NCBI GenBank assembly: GCA_035504415.1
Contig: DATJRY010000010.1
Location: 242,159 to 306,158, forward strand
Source of the DNA: Candidatus Sulfotelmatobacter sp.
GTDB lineage: Bacteria > Vulcanimicrobiota > Vulcanimicrobiia > Vulcanimicrobiales > Vulcanimicrobiaceae
Direction: 5' to 3'
DNA: 64,000 nucleotides
The notes beneath the pieces are model-generated. The model saw only the letters and a program-made list of their open reading frames with translations, was not told where the DNA came from and did no database searches. This document shows positions 23,557 to 31,745 of this stretch, piece after piece; the stretch's first letter is position 1, and the number at the start of each line of letters is the position of its first letter. The position numbers and the translations under genes were made by a program.

Positions 23557-25230
23557 TTACGGGCTGACCGACACCGCGTACCCGCCGGCGACCGCGAGCA
23601 GGCTCGGCTGGTGCACGCCGGCGGGGATGCTCGTCGGCGTCCCCGTGTACGGCGGCACGAACTCTTGCACCATGTCGTTCCCGTAGTTGGCGACGAGCAG
23701 ATCGCCGGCGCGGTCGAAGGCGAGCGCCGTGGGCTCATCCAGCCCGCTCGAGATCGTGGCGATCGGCGATCCCGTGAACGGCGGGGCGTACTCCGTCACC
23801 GTGTTGTTGCTGTTGTTCGCGACGTACAGATTGCCGCCGGCGTCGACCGCCACCGCATACGGGCCGTCGACGCCGACCGCGCCGTTGAGCGTCGTCGGCG
23901 TTCCGGTGTACGGCGGCGCGTAGACCGTCACGGTTCCGGCAACCCCTTCCACCACGAACAGGTCGCCGGCCGCGTCGAAGGTCACGTCGGTCGGGAAGGA
24001 CACGCTGACCGACGTCGGCGTGCCGGTGTACGGCGGCGCGAAGACCGAAACGGACTCCTCGAGCAGAATCGCGAGCTCGCCGGCGGGGCTCAGCGCGATC
24101 GCGAATCCCGGATAGCTGCTCCCGGCGCTGGTCCCGACCACCGTCGGCGTGCCCGTGTACGGCGGCGCGAAGATTTCCGCCTGACCGAAGTTGCTCTCGA
24201 CGAACAGGTCGCCGTTCGTTCCGACGACGTCGGCGTAACCAAAGCCCGCGAACGTCGAGCTGGGCGCGCCGCTGTACGGCGCGGTATACTCGGCGACGCT
24301 GCCGCTCTGGATCGATGCGAAGAGGTCGCCGGTGGCATCGCTCGCGATGCCCTGAACGGCCCCCGGGTTCTGCAGCACCGTGTAGCCGTCGTTTGCGTAC
24401 GGCGTCGGGTGCGCGGCGATGCCGTCGGTCGTGTGGGACGCGACGAAGAACGGCAGCGTGCTGGTCAAGGTGACGTTCGCAGTGCAGACGGCGCCGCCGA
24501 GCGCGCACGCATTGGTTACGCCGCTGCCGCCGTAGGCGGCGGTCACGGTCAGCACCGCGGTTCCCGCGGTACTCGGCACGACGGTCGCGACGTTGGGCGC
24601 GGTCGTCGACGGTTGCGTGATCGTCACCGCGATCCCGCTGGACTGCGCGACGGTAAAGCTCGGCGCGCCCGGTCCGATGATCAGGTTCTCGTCGGCGTCG
24701 TACGCGTTGACGACCAGCTGGTTCGACGAGCCCGGCAAGAGCTGCGCCGTGACGGCTGCCGGCACGCCGGAGAGGACGAGCGGGACGGTCGTGTTCGTGC
24801 CGGCAGAGACGGTGAAGGCGATGCTCTGCGCCGTCGAGAGCGCGCTGCGGGCGGCGTCTTCCGCGGTCAGCGTCGCGACGTAGCTGCCGGCACCGAGCGA
24901 GATCGTCAGCTGACATTGCGTCGAGGCCAGCGTGCTGCTGCAGCCGGCGGAGGTCGGCGTGAGCGGGATCGTCGTGGGGTATCCGGCGACCGGCGTGCCG
25001 CCTTGCGTGATGTCGATCGCGAGCTGAGTCGTCGCCGGCGAGATGTACTGCGGGGCGCGGCGGTTCGACGCCCCGCTCGCCTTCGGAACGTCGATCGCGA
25101 ACGTCACCCGCTGCTTCTGCGCCGCCTGCGCAGCGCCGGGCAGGCTTGCGCCTACCCCGCGGCCGCCGCCGCAGCCCGCCAAGCCGACGGCGCACGCGAC
25201 GGCGCACGCCAAAAGAAACCCCTGTCGCAT
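23557..25230 (-). CDS. lipoprotein with Ig-like N-half and PPYTGTP-repeat propeller
   Basis: 557 residues. The N-terminus is a lipoprotein signal (LLACAVACAVGLAGCGGG, lipobox LAGC), followed by about 240 residues of Thr/Val-rich bacterial Ig-like beta structure. The C-terminal half is an NHL/SMP-30-like propeller in which each blade carries FAPPYTGTPT or a variant, with AVDAGGNLYVAN-type strands between. At least six copies occur about 40-50 residues apart. The protein is presumably anchored outside and binds an unknown ligand. The ATG at 25230 is chosen because the upstream codons spoil the signal peptide and GAGG precedes it. Confidence 0.85.
   Translation of the reverse strand: MRQGFLLACAVACAVGLAGCGGGRGVGASLPGAAQAAQKQRVTFAIDVPKASGASNRRAPQYISPATTQLAIDITQGGTPVAGYPTTIPLTPTSAGCSSTLASTQCQLTISLGAGSYVATLTAEDAARSALSTAQSIAFTVSAGTNTTVPLVLSGVPAAVTAQLLPGSSNQLVVNAYDADENLIIGPGAPSFTVAQSSGIAVTITQPSTTAPNVATVVPSTAGTAVLTVTAAYGGSGVTNACALGGAVCTANVTLTSTLPFFVASHTTDGIAAHPTPYANDGYTVLQNPGAVQGIASDATGDLFASIQSGSVAEYTAPYSGAPSSTFAGFGYADVVGTNGDLFVESNFGQAEIFAPPYTGTPTVVGTSAGSSYPGFAIALSPAGELAILLEESVSVFAPPYTGTPTSVSVSFPTDVTFDAAGDLFVVEGVAGTVTVYAPPYTGTPTTLNGAVGVDGPYAVAVDAGGNLYVANNSNNTVTEYAPPFTGSPIATISSGLDEPTALAFDRAGDLLVANYGNDMVQEFVPPYTGTPTSIPAGVHQPSLLAVAGGYAVSVSP
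23636..24310. repeat. degenerate coding repeats for APPYTGTP
   Basis: The plus strand shows repeated blocks of the form GTCGGCGTNCCGGTGTACGG followed by CGGCGCG, for example near 23636, 23896, 24015 and 24145, with weaker copies near 23760 and 24265. They encode the (Y/F)APP(Y/F)TG(T/S)P element of successive propeller blades in the minus-strand lipoprotein. The spacing is about 120-130 bases. This is a protein-level repeat, not a mobile or CRISPR-like one. Confidence 0.7.
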
Positions 25231-25376
25231 CCGGACCCCATCCTCAACGAGCGAGTCGATCGGGCCTGCGTTCTCGCGCGGCCATGCCTGGTACTCCCTT
25301 GCGTCAGGACGATCTGTCACGTACCGCTCGAACCGACGACCCGGAGACGTCCCCTCGCACCGGGAAGGAGGCCGCT

Positions 25377-25637
25377 ATGAACGATTCCGGTCGGCCTGCT
25401 GTTCCTCACCCGCCCTACGACGAGCTGCGCGGCGCGCTCGGCGAGGACGACGACGCCCAAGGCGCGATCGACGCGCTGCAGGCCGACATGGAGGCACCGC
25501 GGCCCGACCCGAAGGCGCTACACAGCCACCTCTCGCTGCTGCGCGCGCTGCCCGAGCTCGAGGCGCGGATCGCGAACTGGTGGGACGCGCCCGAGACGCA
25601 AGCCTGGGTCAAGCAGATCACGGACTCGGGCTTGTAG
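25377..25637 (+). CDS. small acidic hypothetical protein
   Basis: An 86-residue protein from ATG 25377 with a strong AAGGAGG site six bases upstream. It is acidic and helical (GEDDDAQGAIDALQADM...; ELEARIANWWD near the C-terminus) with no signal peptide or membrane segment. I do not recognise the family. The good ribosome site, a balanced composition unlike the neighbouring shadow frames, and its own intergenic region of 146 bases support it as real. It converges on the stalk-domain gene. Confidence 0.65.
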   Translation: MNDSGRPAVPHPPYDELRGALGEDDDAQGAIDALQADMEAPRPDPKALHSHLSLLRALPELEARIANWWDAPETQAWVKQITDSGL

Positions 25638-25644
25638 GGACCGG

Positions 25645-26115
25645 CTAGGACGGCAGCGCGGGGATCGCCGTGCGCCGCGGCATCGGGACGCCGGAGAGGA
25701 TCGGCCGCGGGCTCGCGGTCGGTGGCGGCGTCGCCGGCAGCAGCGTCGGGACCGGGCCCGGCGTCCCGGTCGGCGGCGTCGGGGTCGGGAGCGGCGCCGC
25801 ACGCGGGAAGCTGAGCGCCAGCGTGCGCGCGCGGGGATCCCACCACACCCGCGCCCCCAGGCAACGCGCCAACGGTGCCAGCAGCACCAGCGGAGGATCG
25901 CCCGCGGTCACCGGCGCCGCCGTGCACGTCGCGCCGCCGCGTCGCGCGATCAGCGTGCCGTCGGCGTCGACGGCGACCCGGTCGGCGAACGCCGCCACCA
26001 GGCGCGGCGGCCCGGCCACGTGTCCGGCGACGACGAGAGCGGGCGGCACCGAGGGAACGAACGATCCGTCGACCACGACGGCGGCCAGAGCGAGGAGGTG
26101 AAGCGGCGATGTCAC
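25645..26115 (-). CDS. secreted protein with copper-amine-oxidase-like (stalk) domain
   Basis: 156 residues. A short signal-like start (LHLLALAAVVVDGSFVPS) is followed by a domain with PPLVLLAPLARCLGARVWWDPRARTL. This corresponds to the copper amine oxidase N-terminal-like/stalk domain (mVPLR.l.e.LGa.V.wd...tv), here with ARCLG in place of AEALG. A long Pro/Thr-rich tail ends the protein. The GTG start at 26115 lies seven bases inside the divergent YihY gene, leaving no room for a separate promoter, so the true start may be different. The role is probably cell-surface or periplasmic; the ligand is unknown. Confidence 0.6.
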   Translation of the reverse strand: MTSPLHLLALAAVVVDGSFVPSVPPALVVAGHVAGPPRLVAAFADRVAVDADGTLIARRGGATCTAAPVTAGDPPLVLLAPLARCLGARVWWDPRARTLALSFPRAAPLPTPTPPTGTPGPVPTLLPATPPPTASPRPILSGVPMPRRTAIPALPS

Positions 26116-26936
26116 GCTGGGTGGAGGTCTTTCGCGCCGCGGGCGCGCGCTTCTCCGCGCAGGGGTCGGCCTTCACCGCGCAGGCGATCGCCTACACCGC
26201 CCTCTTCGCGCTGGTCCCGCTCACGTTGGTCGGCGTCTCGCTGCTGGCGTTCGCGTTCGGCACCGCCGACGGCATCGCGCAAGCGAATCGAGCGATCTTG
26301 TTCTACGTCCCCGCGCTCTACGATCTGCTGGCCAGCAACTTGCAGACGATCGTGCGTTATCGCGGCGTCTCCGGCGTGGTCGGCTTCGTCGGCTTGGCGT
26401 GGGGCGGCAAGAACCTGTTCCAAGCGCTGACCTACGCGCTGAACCGCTCGCTGGGGCTGGAGCACCAGCGCAGCCTCGTCTGGCAGGTCGCGATCGCGCT
26501 CACGCTGGTGCCGATCGCGGGCGTCGTGATCGCGCTGGCGACCGCGTTGCCGATCATCATCACGCTCGGCGTGCAATTCGCGGGCTTGGAATCCCTGCGC
26601 TGGGCGCCGCAGATCGCCTCGTACGGCGCGTCGTTCGCACTGGTCTTCGTGGTCTGCGCGCTGCTCTACGCCTATTTGCCGAACCGTCAGCCGAGCTGGC
26701 CCGCCGTCTGCGCCGGCGCCGCGGTCGCGGCACTCGGCTACTCGATCGCGCAGATCGCCTACGCCATCTACACGACGTACGCCGCGTACGCGTTCCAGAT
26801 CTACGGCGCGCTCTCGGCGCTGTTCGTCCTGCTGCTCTGGCTGGACGTCATCGGGGTCGTCTTCTTGTTCGGCGCGCACGTCAGCGCGGCGTGGCACGAG
26901 CACGTCAAAACGCGCAAGCTGCCGCTGGCGTCGTAA
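26109..26936 (+). CDS. YihY/BrkB family inner-membrane protein
   Basis: A 275-residue integral membrane protein with six predicted helices and the YihY-family hallmarks: SAFTAQAIAYTALFALVPL at the N-terminus, FVGLAWGGKNLFQAL, YAYLPNRQPSWPAVCAGA and a conserved YAAYAFQIYGALSALFVLLL segment. Formerly annotated as RNase BN, the family has no confirmed enzymatic role. The start at ATG 26109 is set by GAGGAGGTGAA nine bases upstream. Nine bases separate it from the next secreted protein, so the two are probably co-transcribed. Confidence 0.92.
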   Translation: MSRWVEVFRAAGARFSAQGSAFTAQAIAYTALFALVPLTLVGVSLLAFAFGTADGIAQANRAILFYVPALYDLLASNLQTIVRYRGVSGVVGFVGLAWGGKNLFQALTYALNRSLGLEHQRSLVWQVAIALTLVPIAGVVIALATALPIIITLGVQFAGLESLRWAPQIASYGASFALVFVVCALLYAYLPNRQPSWPAVCAGAAVAALGYSIAQIAYAIYTTYAAYAFQIYGALSALFVLLLWLDVIGVVFLFGAHVSAAWHEHVKTRKLPLAS

Positions 26937-26944
26937 GGGATCGC

Positions 26945-27940
26945 ATGGTGCGCGCCGAACCCTCACGGGTGCGTCGTCTCCTCGTCGTCCTGCTCGCCGC
27001 GTCGTTCGGTTTGCCGCTCTTGGCAGCCGGGCCGTCGTCGATCCTCACCAACAAGCCGGTGGTGATGGTCTTCCCGTTCACGCCGAACGGCAGCTCGATC
27101 GACCGCGAGGCGGTGGCCTCGCTGGCGGTGCTGTTGGCCCAGCAGATGGCGAACACCGGCAAGGTCTCGGTCGTCCCGGCGCCGCCCGGTACCGATCGCC
27201 CGGCGTATCTCGAAGCGGCACGCAAAGGCGCCGCCGACTACTACGTGGCGGGCTTCATCTCACCGCTGGGCAACGGCGCATCGCTCGTCGAGCAGGTCGT
27301 GAGCACGAGCACCGGGATCGTCGTCTTCAGCCACAGCGCGCAGATCAACACCGTCGCCGACGCCGCCAGCGAGGGCGTCGATCTCGCCGACTGGCTCGGC
27401 ATCTACTCGAACCGCGCGTTCGCGGACGTCGGCACGCCGCCGCCGGCGCCGACGGCGGCGCCGACCGCGGGCAACGAAGCGAACCTGAGCGGCTTGACCA
27501 AGCTGTTCCACAAGCGGTCGGGCGGTGCGGCGCCGGCCGCGTCCGCCGCACCGGCGTCCGCGGCGCGCGGCACCGCCGTCGCCGCGGCGCCGAATCCGGC
27601 CGAGTACACCGTGCTCCCGGTCGGCGGATCGGCCGACGCGAGCTTGCGCACCGCCGCCGCGCAAGTGCTGGCCGAGCGCGCGCACGGGCTGCGCGCGGAG
27701 AGCGGCGCGGCCGCCTGCAGCGCCCACCCCGACACCAAGCTGGTGACCGGCACGCTGGCCACCAAAGCCGCAGGCTTCGGCACCACCCGCGCGACCTTCG
27801 CGCTCAAAGTCTCGGTCTGCGGCGGCGTGACGCTCTGGAGCCAGAGCACGAGCGAGCGCGGCAAGCCCACCCAAGCGACGGAGAAAGCCGTCTCCGACGC
27901 ACTCGCCGGCTACTTCACCGCCGCCAAGCGCCCGTCATAG
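26945..27940 (+). CDS. secreted hypothetical protein with two GNA1162/TolB-like domains
   Basis: 331 residues with a signal peptide (VRRLLVVLLAASFGLPLLAAG). Residues about 35-170 (VVMVFPFTPNGSSIDREA, LAVLLAQQMANTGKVSVVP, AADYYVAGFISPLGNGASLVEQ) follow the alpha/beta pattern of periplasmic TolB_N/curli-CsgG-like domains that recur in bacterial surface systems. A Pro/Ala linker (170-210) leads to a second similar module (YTVLPVGGSADASLRTAAAQVLAERAHGL). Exact function is unknown. It follows YihY by eight bases and ends three bases before the rimM stop, tail-to-tail. Confidence 0.75.
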   Translation: MVRAEPSRVRRLLVVLLAASFGLPLLAAGPSSILTNKPVVMVFPFTPNGSSIDREAVASLAVLLAQQMANTGKVSVVPAPPGTDRPAYLEAARKGAADYYVAGFISPLGNGASLVEQVVSTSTGIVVFSHSAQINTVADAASEGVDLADWLGIYSNRAFADVGTPPPAPTAAPTAGNEANLSGLTKLFHKRSGGAAPAASAAPASAARGTAVAAAPNPAEYTVLPVGGSADASLRTAAAQVLAERAHGLRAESGAAACSAHPDTKLVTGTLATKAAGFGTTRATFALKVSVCGGVTLWSQSTSERGKPTQATEKAVSDALAGYFTAAKRPS

Positions 27941-27943
27941 CGG

Positions 27944-28453
27944 CTACGCCTCTTCGGCCGCGGCGGGGTCGAGCAAACCGGGCGGAAGCGCGACCGTGAT
28001 CCGCTTCGCGTCGACGTCGATCGCGCGCACGAACGCGCGCACCAGCGGCACCATCGCACGCCGTTCCCCGACCACCAGGACGTCCTGCGCGCCGTGGTGC
28101 TCGACCGCGCGCACGGTGCCGAGCGCCGTCCCGTCTTCGTCGACCAGCTGACAACCGATCAAGTCGTCGTCGAAGTACTCGTCCGCGGCCATCGTCACCG
28201 CGTCGCGCGCGACGCTCAGCGTCGCGCCGACCAGCGCCTGGGCCGCGTCCACGTCGTCGACGCCGTCGAACGCCACCAGCGGGCGCCCTTGATGCCGGCG
28301 CAGCGAACGCACGCGCAGCTCGCGCGTGCTGCCGTCGCGCAGCCGTGCGCGAACGGCGAGGCCGACGGCGAAGGCGTCCGCGCCGGCCCGGCTGGCGTCG
28401 AGCTTCAGCTCGCCGCGCAGCGCGAAAACGCCGGCGATGCGGCCGGCGTTGAC
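27944..28453 (-). CDS. rimM: ribosome maturation factor RimM
   Basis: About 169 residues. The N-terminal part GRIAGVFALRGELKLD is the RimM signature (vGrI.g.hGlrGelkV), and the C-terminal PRC-barrel-like part contains YFDDDLIGCQLVDEDG and VPLVRAFVRAIDVDAKRI. RimM binds ribosomal protein S19 and helps mature the 30S head. The reading frame has no ATG, GTG or TTG between the khpA stop and this signature: the first codons after the stop are GTC AAC GCC. Translation must begin at an unusual codon, or a base is wrong. It follows khpA directly; trmD and rplS, which usually follow, are absent. Confidence 0.85.
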   Translation of the reverse strand, partial: VNAGRIAGVFALRGELKLDASRAGADAFAVGLAVRARLRDGSTRELRVRSLRRHQGRPLVAFDGVDDVDAAQALVGATLSVARDAVTMAADEYFDDDLIGCQLVDEDGTALGTVRAVEHHGAQDVLVVGERRAMVPLVRAFVRAIDVDAKRITVALPPGLLDPAAAEEA

Positions 28454-28454
28454 C

Positions 28455-29015
28455 TCAGTCGTCGCCGTTCGCCACGTCGGCGTCGCCGGCGTGCTCGGCT
28501 TCTTGTTCGAACTCGTCCTCGTCGTAGGCGACGATGTCGATCGCGATCCGGCCTTCGGCGCTGGCGCGCACCAGCGTGCGCAACGCTTGCGCGACGCGGC
28601 CGCTGCGCCCGATGACTTTGCCGAGATCTTCCTGGACGACGACCAGCTCGACGACGGGCCCTTTCGCGGTGTCGACCGTCTCGACCAGGACTTCGTTGGG
28701 GTGCGAGACCAGCTTGCGGGCCAGAAACGCCAACAGGTCGAGCGCGCGCTGCTGCGCGACGACCGGATCGGCCGCCTTGCGCGCGCCGCGGTCGGCACCG
28801 TACACGCGTCCTTCACGGCGGCGGTCGCCGCCCGGGCCGCCGGCCGTGCGATCGCGCGGGCCGCGGCCGCGCCGCGGGCGTTCGTCCTCGGGCTCGATGT
28901 CGTCGCTCGCCGCTTCGTCCGAGCCGATGCGCCGCGCGCCGAGCGTCGAGCGACGCTCCTCCTCCGTCTCCGACTCGTCGCCGAAGAGGCCGAACTCGTC
29001 GTCGAAGGCGCTCAC
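28455..29015 (-). CDS. khpA: KH-domain RNA-binding protein KhpA with long N-terminal extension
   Basis: 186 residues, whereas KhpA/YlqC is normally about 75-80. The C-terminal half (from about residue 85) is the standard KH domain: LDLLAFLARKLVSHPNEV, then VVQEDLGKVIGRSGRVAQAL with the GxxG loop at 136-139. The first 80 residues are low complexity, first acidic (FGDESETEEERR), then Arg/Gly-rich (RPRRGRGPRDR), and probably disordered. Position between rpsP and rimM is the classical location. KhpA with KhpB binds RNA and affects cell division in Firmicutes. KhpB is not in the window. Confidence 0.88.
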   Translation of the reverse strand: MSAFDDEFGLFGDESETEEERRSTLGARRIGSDEAASDDIEPEDERPRRGRGPRDRTAGGPGGDRRREGRVYGADRGARKAADPVVAQQRALDLLAFLARKLVSHPNEVLVETVDTAKGPVVELVVVQEDLGKVIGRSGRVAQALRTLVRASAEGRIAIDIVAYDEDEFEQEAEHAGDADVANGDD

Positions 29016-29016
29016 G

Positions 29017-29310
29017 TCAGCTGCTCTTTGACTTCTTCGGTGCGCGCTTGGTCTCCGGGATCGGGCCGCGCTCGCACAGACCGAGCTCGGCGAACAGACG
29101 GCGAACGGGGTCGGACGGTTGTGCGCCCTTGGCCAGCCATTCCTTCGCCTTGGCCTCGTCGACGACGAGCGTGCGCGGTTCGGTGCGCGGATTGTAGTGC
29201 CCGAGGATCTCGATGAATCGGCCGTCGCGCGGCGAGCGCACGTCGGCGACCACGAAGCGGTACGTCGGTTGTTTCTTGGCGCCCATGCGCCGGAGTCTGA
29301 TCTTGACCAT
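29017..29310 (-). CDS. rpsP: 30S ribosomal protein bS16
   Basis: 97 residues with the bS16 start [20 protein letters not shown] and [15 protein letters not shown]; the basic tail ([10 protein letters not shown]) is usual. It assembles early into the 30S body. It lies between ffh and khpA, one base before the khpA start and 21 bases after ffh, in the common ffh-rpsP-khpA-rimM order. The upstream AAGAAAG stretch serves as ribosome site. Confidence 0.97.
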   Translation of the reverse strand: MVKIRLRRMGAKKQPTYRFVVADVRSPRDGRFIEILGHYNPRTEPRTLVVDEAKAKEWLAKGAQPSDPVRRLFAELGLCERGPIPETKRAPKKSKSS

Positions 29311-29331
29311 GATTCTTTCTTGCTGAGGGAT

Positions 29332-30660
29332 TTATCGGCCGATGCCGAGGGGGAGTCGTGGGAATCGGCCCTTCTTCATGCCGCCCAACTGTTTCATCAT
29401 CTGACGCGAGGACTCGAACTGCTTGACGAGCCGGTTGACGTCGGATACTTGGGTGCCGCTGCCCAGCGCGATGCGCTTGCGGCGCGACCCGTTGAGGACT
29501 TCGGGACGTTCGCGCTCGCGGCGCGTCATCGAGCAGATGATCGCTTCGACCTTCTTGACGTCCCGCTCGTCGATGTCGACGTTCGGCATCGCCCGTGAAA
29601 GCCCGGGGATCATCTTCATGATGTCCGTCATCGAGCCCATCTTGCGCACTTGGCGCAGCTGCTCGAGAAAATCGTCCAGGGTGAACTGCGACTTGCGCAG
29701 CTTCTGCGCCAGCGCTTCCGCCTGCTGCTCGGAGTAGACGCTCTGCGTCTTCTCGATCAGCGTGAGGACGTCGCCCATCCCGAGGATGCGTGACGCCAGG
29801 CGGTCGGGATGGAACGGCTCGAGCGCCGTCACCTTCTCGCCGACGCCGACGAACTTGATCGGCGCGCCGGTCACCTTGTGGATGGAAAGCGCCGCGCCGC
29901 CGCGCGCATCGCCGTCCATCTTGGTGAGAATGACGCCCGTGATGCCCAGCCGCTGGTCGAAGGTCTTGGCGACGTTGACCGCTTCCTGACCGGTCATCGC
30001 GTCGGCGACGAACAGGATCTCGGTCGGCTTGACGGCGGCCTTGATCTTCTCGAGCTCCTCCATGAGGCGCTCGTCGATCTGCAGCCGGCCGGCCGTGTCG
30101 ATGATGACGGTCGGAATGCCCAGCCGCTTCGCTTCGGCGACGCCGTCGCGCGCGATCTTCACCGGATCGCCCGCACCCTCGTCGAACACGGGCAGATCGA
30201 TCTGCTTGCCGAGCGTGTGCAGCTGCTCGATGGCGGCCGGCCGGTAGACGTCGGCGGCGACCAGCAGCGTGCGGCGGCCCTGCTCCTTCAACCGCAGCGC
30301 GAGCTTCCCCGCGTGGGTGGTCTTGCCGGAACCCTGCAGCCCGACCATGAGGTAGACCGTCGGCGGCGCGTCGGCGTATTTCAGCCGCGCTTCGGCCCCG
30401 CCCATCAGCTCGACCAGCTCGTCGTGGACGAGCTTGACGACCGTCTGCGCCGGCGTCAGCGAGGTCAGGACGTCGGACCCGACGGCCCGCTCCTTGATCG
30501 CCGCGACGAAGTCTTTGGCGACCGGCAGCGCGACGTCGGCCTCGAGCAGCGCGACCCGAACTTCGCGCAGCACGTCGTTAACGTCCGACTCGGTGAGTCG
30601 GCCGCGGTTCGCCAGCCGGTCGAAGATCGCGCCTAAGCGCTCGGAGAGGGCCTCGAGCAT
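29332..30660 (-). CDS. ffh: signal recognition particle GTPase Ffh
   Basis: 442 residues in the standard N-G-M domain order. The P-loop is GLQGSGKTTHAGKLA (107-121), followed by VAADVYRPAAIEQL, DTAGRLQID, and TKMDGDARGGAALS. The C-terminal M domain contains MGSMTDIMKMIPGL and the RNA-binding RRERERPEVLNGSRRKRIALGSG element. It delivers nascent membrane proteins to FtsY together with 4.5S RNA (neither found here). A start AAGGAAAT-ATG is clear. A hairpin separates it from acpP upstream. Confidence 0.97.
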   Translation of the reverse strand: MLEALSERLGAIFDRLANRGRLTESDVNDVLREVRVALLEADVALPVAKDFVAAIKERAVGSDVLTSLTPAQTVVKLVHDELVELMGGAEARLKYADAPPTVYLMVGLQGSGKTTHAGKLALRLKEQGRRTLLVAADVYRPAAIEQLHTLGKQIDLPVFDEGAGDPVKIARDGVAEAKRLGIPTVIIDTAGRLQIDERLMEELEKIKAAVKPTEILFVADAMTGQEAVNVAKTFDQRLGITGVILTKMDGDARGGAALSIHKVTGAPIKFVGVGEKVTALEPFHPDRLASRILGMGDVLTLIEKTQSVYSEQQAEALAQKLRKSQFTLDDFLEQLRQVRKMGSMTDIMKMIPGLSRAMPNVDIDERDVKKVEAIICSMTRRERERPEVLNGSRRKRIALGSGTQVSDVNRLVKQFESSRQMMKQLGGMKKGRFPRLPLGIGR

Positions 30661-30696
30661 ATTTCCTTTACGCGGCGGCTCGACCGAAGGCCGAAC

Positions 30697-30715
30697 GCTT
30701 CACGGAACGTGAAGC
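30697..30715 (-). other. perfect 8-bp hairpin between acpP and ffh
   Basis: GCTTCACG and CGTGAAGC form an 8-bp stem with a 3-base loop, three bases after the acpP stop and 37 bases before the ffh start. On the minus strand no U-tract follows, so a simple intrinsic terminator is unlikely. An mRNA processing or stability element setting acpP levels above ffh is a reasonable reading. Confidence 0.45.
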
Positions 30716-30717
30716 CA

Positions 30718-30966
30718 CTATTCCTTGGCCGCCGCGACGGAGTCGATCTTGGTGACGGCGTCGCCGACCGTCTTGATCTTCTCGGCTTCTTCATCGGGGA
30801 TGTCGATGCCGAATTCGGTCTCGAACGCCATCACGAGCTCGACCTGGTCGAGCGAGTCCGCGCCCAAATCGTCCGTGATCGACGCCTCGGGCGTGACTTC
30901 GTTCTCTTCGACGCCGAGTTGCTCGACGATGATCTTCTTGACGCGATCGAAGGTGTCGGCAGCCAT
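30718..30966 (-). CDS. acpP: acyl carrier protein
   Basis: 82 residues, highly acidic, with the phosphopantetheine attachment Ser38 in [14 protein letters not shown] and the following helix [20 protein letters not shown], as in bacterial AcpP. It carries growing acyl chains for the Fab enzymes encoded immediately upstream. The tail DSVAAAKE is slightly longer than in E. coli. A GGAG element precedes the ATG. It follows fabG by 38 bases in one operon. Confidence 0.97.
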   Translation of the reverse strand: MAADTFDRVKKIIVEQLGVEENEVTPEASITDDLGADSLDQVELVMAFETEFGIDIPDEEAEKIKTVGDAVTKIDSVAAAKE

Positions 30967-31004
30967 GCTTTGTTCCGTTTCTCCTGAAGAACGCTGACGC
31001 GTGT

Positions 31005-31745
31005 TTACGTGAGGTATCCGCCGTCGACGACCACGGTTTGGCCGGAGACGTATCGGGCGGAGTCCGAAGCGAGGAAGGTGACCACAGGGGCAACGTCCTC
31101 GGGCGCCCCGGCACGGCCGAGGGCGATCGAGCGCAGGTAGTGTTCCCGGGCAGCGCCCGGCATCTCGGCGGTCATCGCGGTCTCGATGAGACCGGGAGCG
31201 ACCGCGTTGACCCGAATGCCCCGCGACCCGAGTTCTTTCGCCAACGACTTGGCCAGGCCCAGCAAGCCGGCCTTGGTCGCCGCGTAGGCGCTTTGGCCGG
31301 CGTTCCCGGCCAGGCCGACGATCGACGAGACCAGGACGATGGAACCGCCGCGCTGCTTCATCATCGGCTTGGCGACCGCCGCGCAGAGGTAGAAGGCCGA
31401 CTTGAGGTTGACGTCCAGCAAGCGGTCGAGGTCGGCGGCTTTGAAGCGCAGGATCAGGCCGTCGATCGACTGGCCGGCGTTGGCGACCGCGACGTCGATC
31501 CGGCCGTGTCGCCCCAGCACCGCGGCGATCGCCGCGTCGACGGCCGCCTGATCGGCGACGTCGCAGGTGAAGACGTCCGCGGCCGCGCCCGGCCGCGCCT
31601 CGCGGCAGGCCGCCTGCGTCTCCGCCAGCGCGCCGGGGTCGCGACCGATCAGCGCGAGGTCAGCACCCGCGCGGGCGAGGTCGACGGCGATGGCGCGGCC
31701 GATCCCCCGGCTCGCGCCGGTGACGACGGCGATCTTCCCGGTCAT
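31005..31745 (-). CDS. fabG: 3-oxoacyl-ACP reductase FabG
   Basis: 246 residues, classical [14 protein letters not shown] (10-20), ANAG at 88-91, Ser140/141, Tyr154 and Lys158 in [19 protein letters not shown], and the FabG C-terminus [17 protein letters not shown]. It reduces 3-oxoacyl-ACP with NADPH in the elongation cycle. The ATG overlaps the TGA of fabD by four bases (ATGA), fixing the start and implying coupled translation. Neighbours are fabD and acpP. Confidence 0.95.
   Translation of the reverse strand: MTGKIAVVTGASRGIGRAIAVDLARAGADLALIGRDPGALAETQAACREARPGAAADVFTCDVADQAAVDAAIAAVLGRHGRIDVAVANAGQSIDGLILRFKAADLDRLLDVNLKSAFYLCAAVAKPMMKQRGGSIVLVSSIVGLAGNAGQSAYAATKAGLLGLAKSLAKELGSRGIRVNAVAPGLIETAMTAEMPGAAREHYLRSIALGRAGAPEDVAPVVTFLASDSARYVSGQTVVVDGGYLT

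Noticed and set aside
23636..24310. CRISPR-like or mobile direct repeats
   Set aside because: The repeats are degenerate, in frame and encode propeller blades; spacers are coding and not unique foreign-like sequences.
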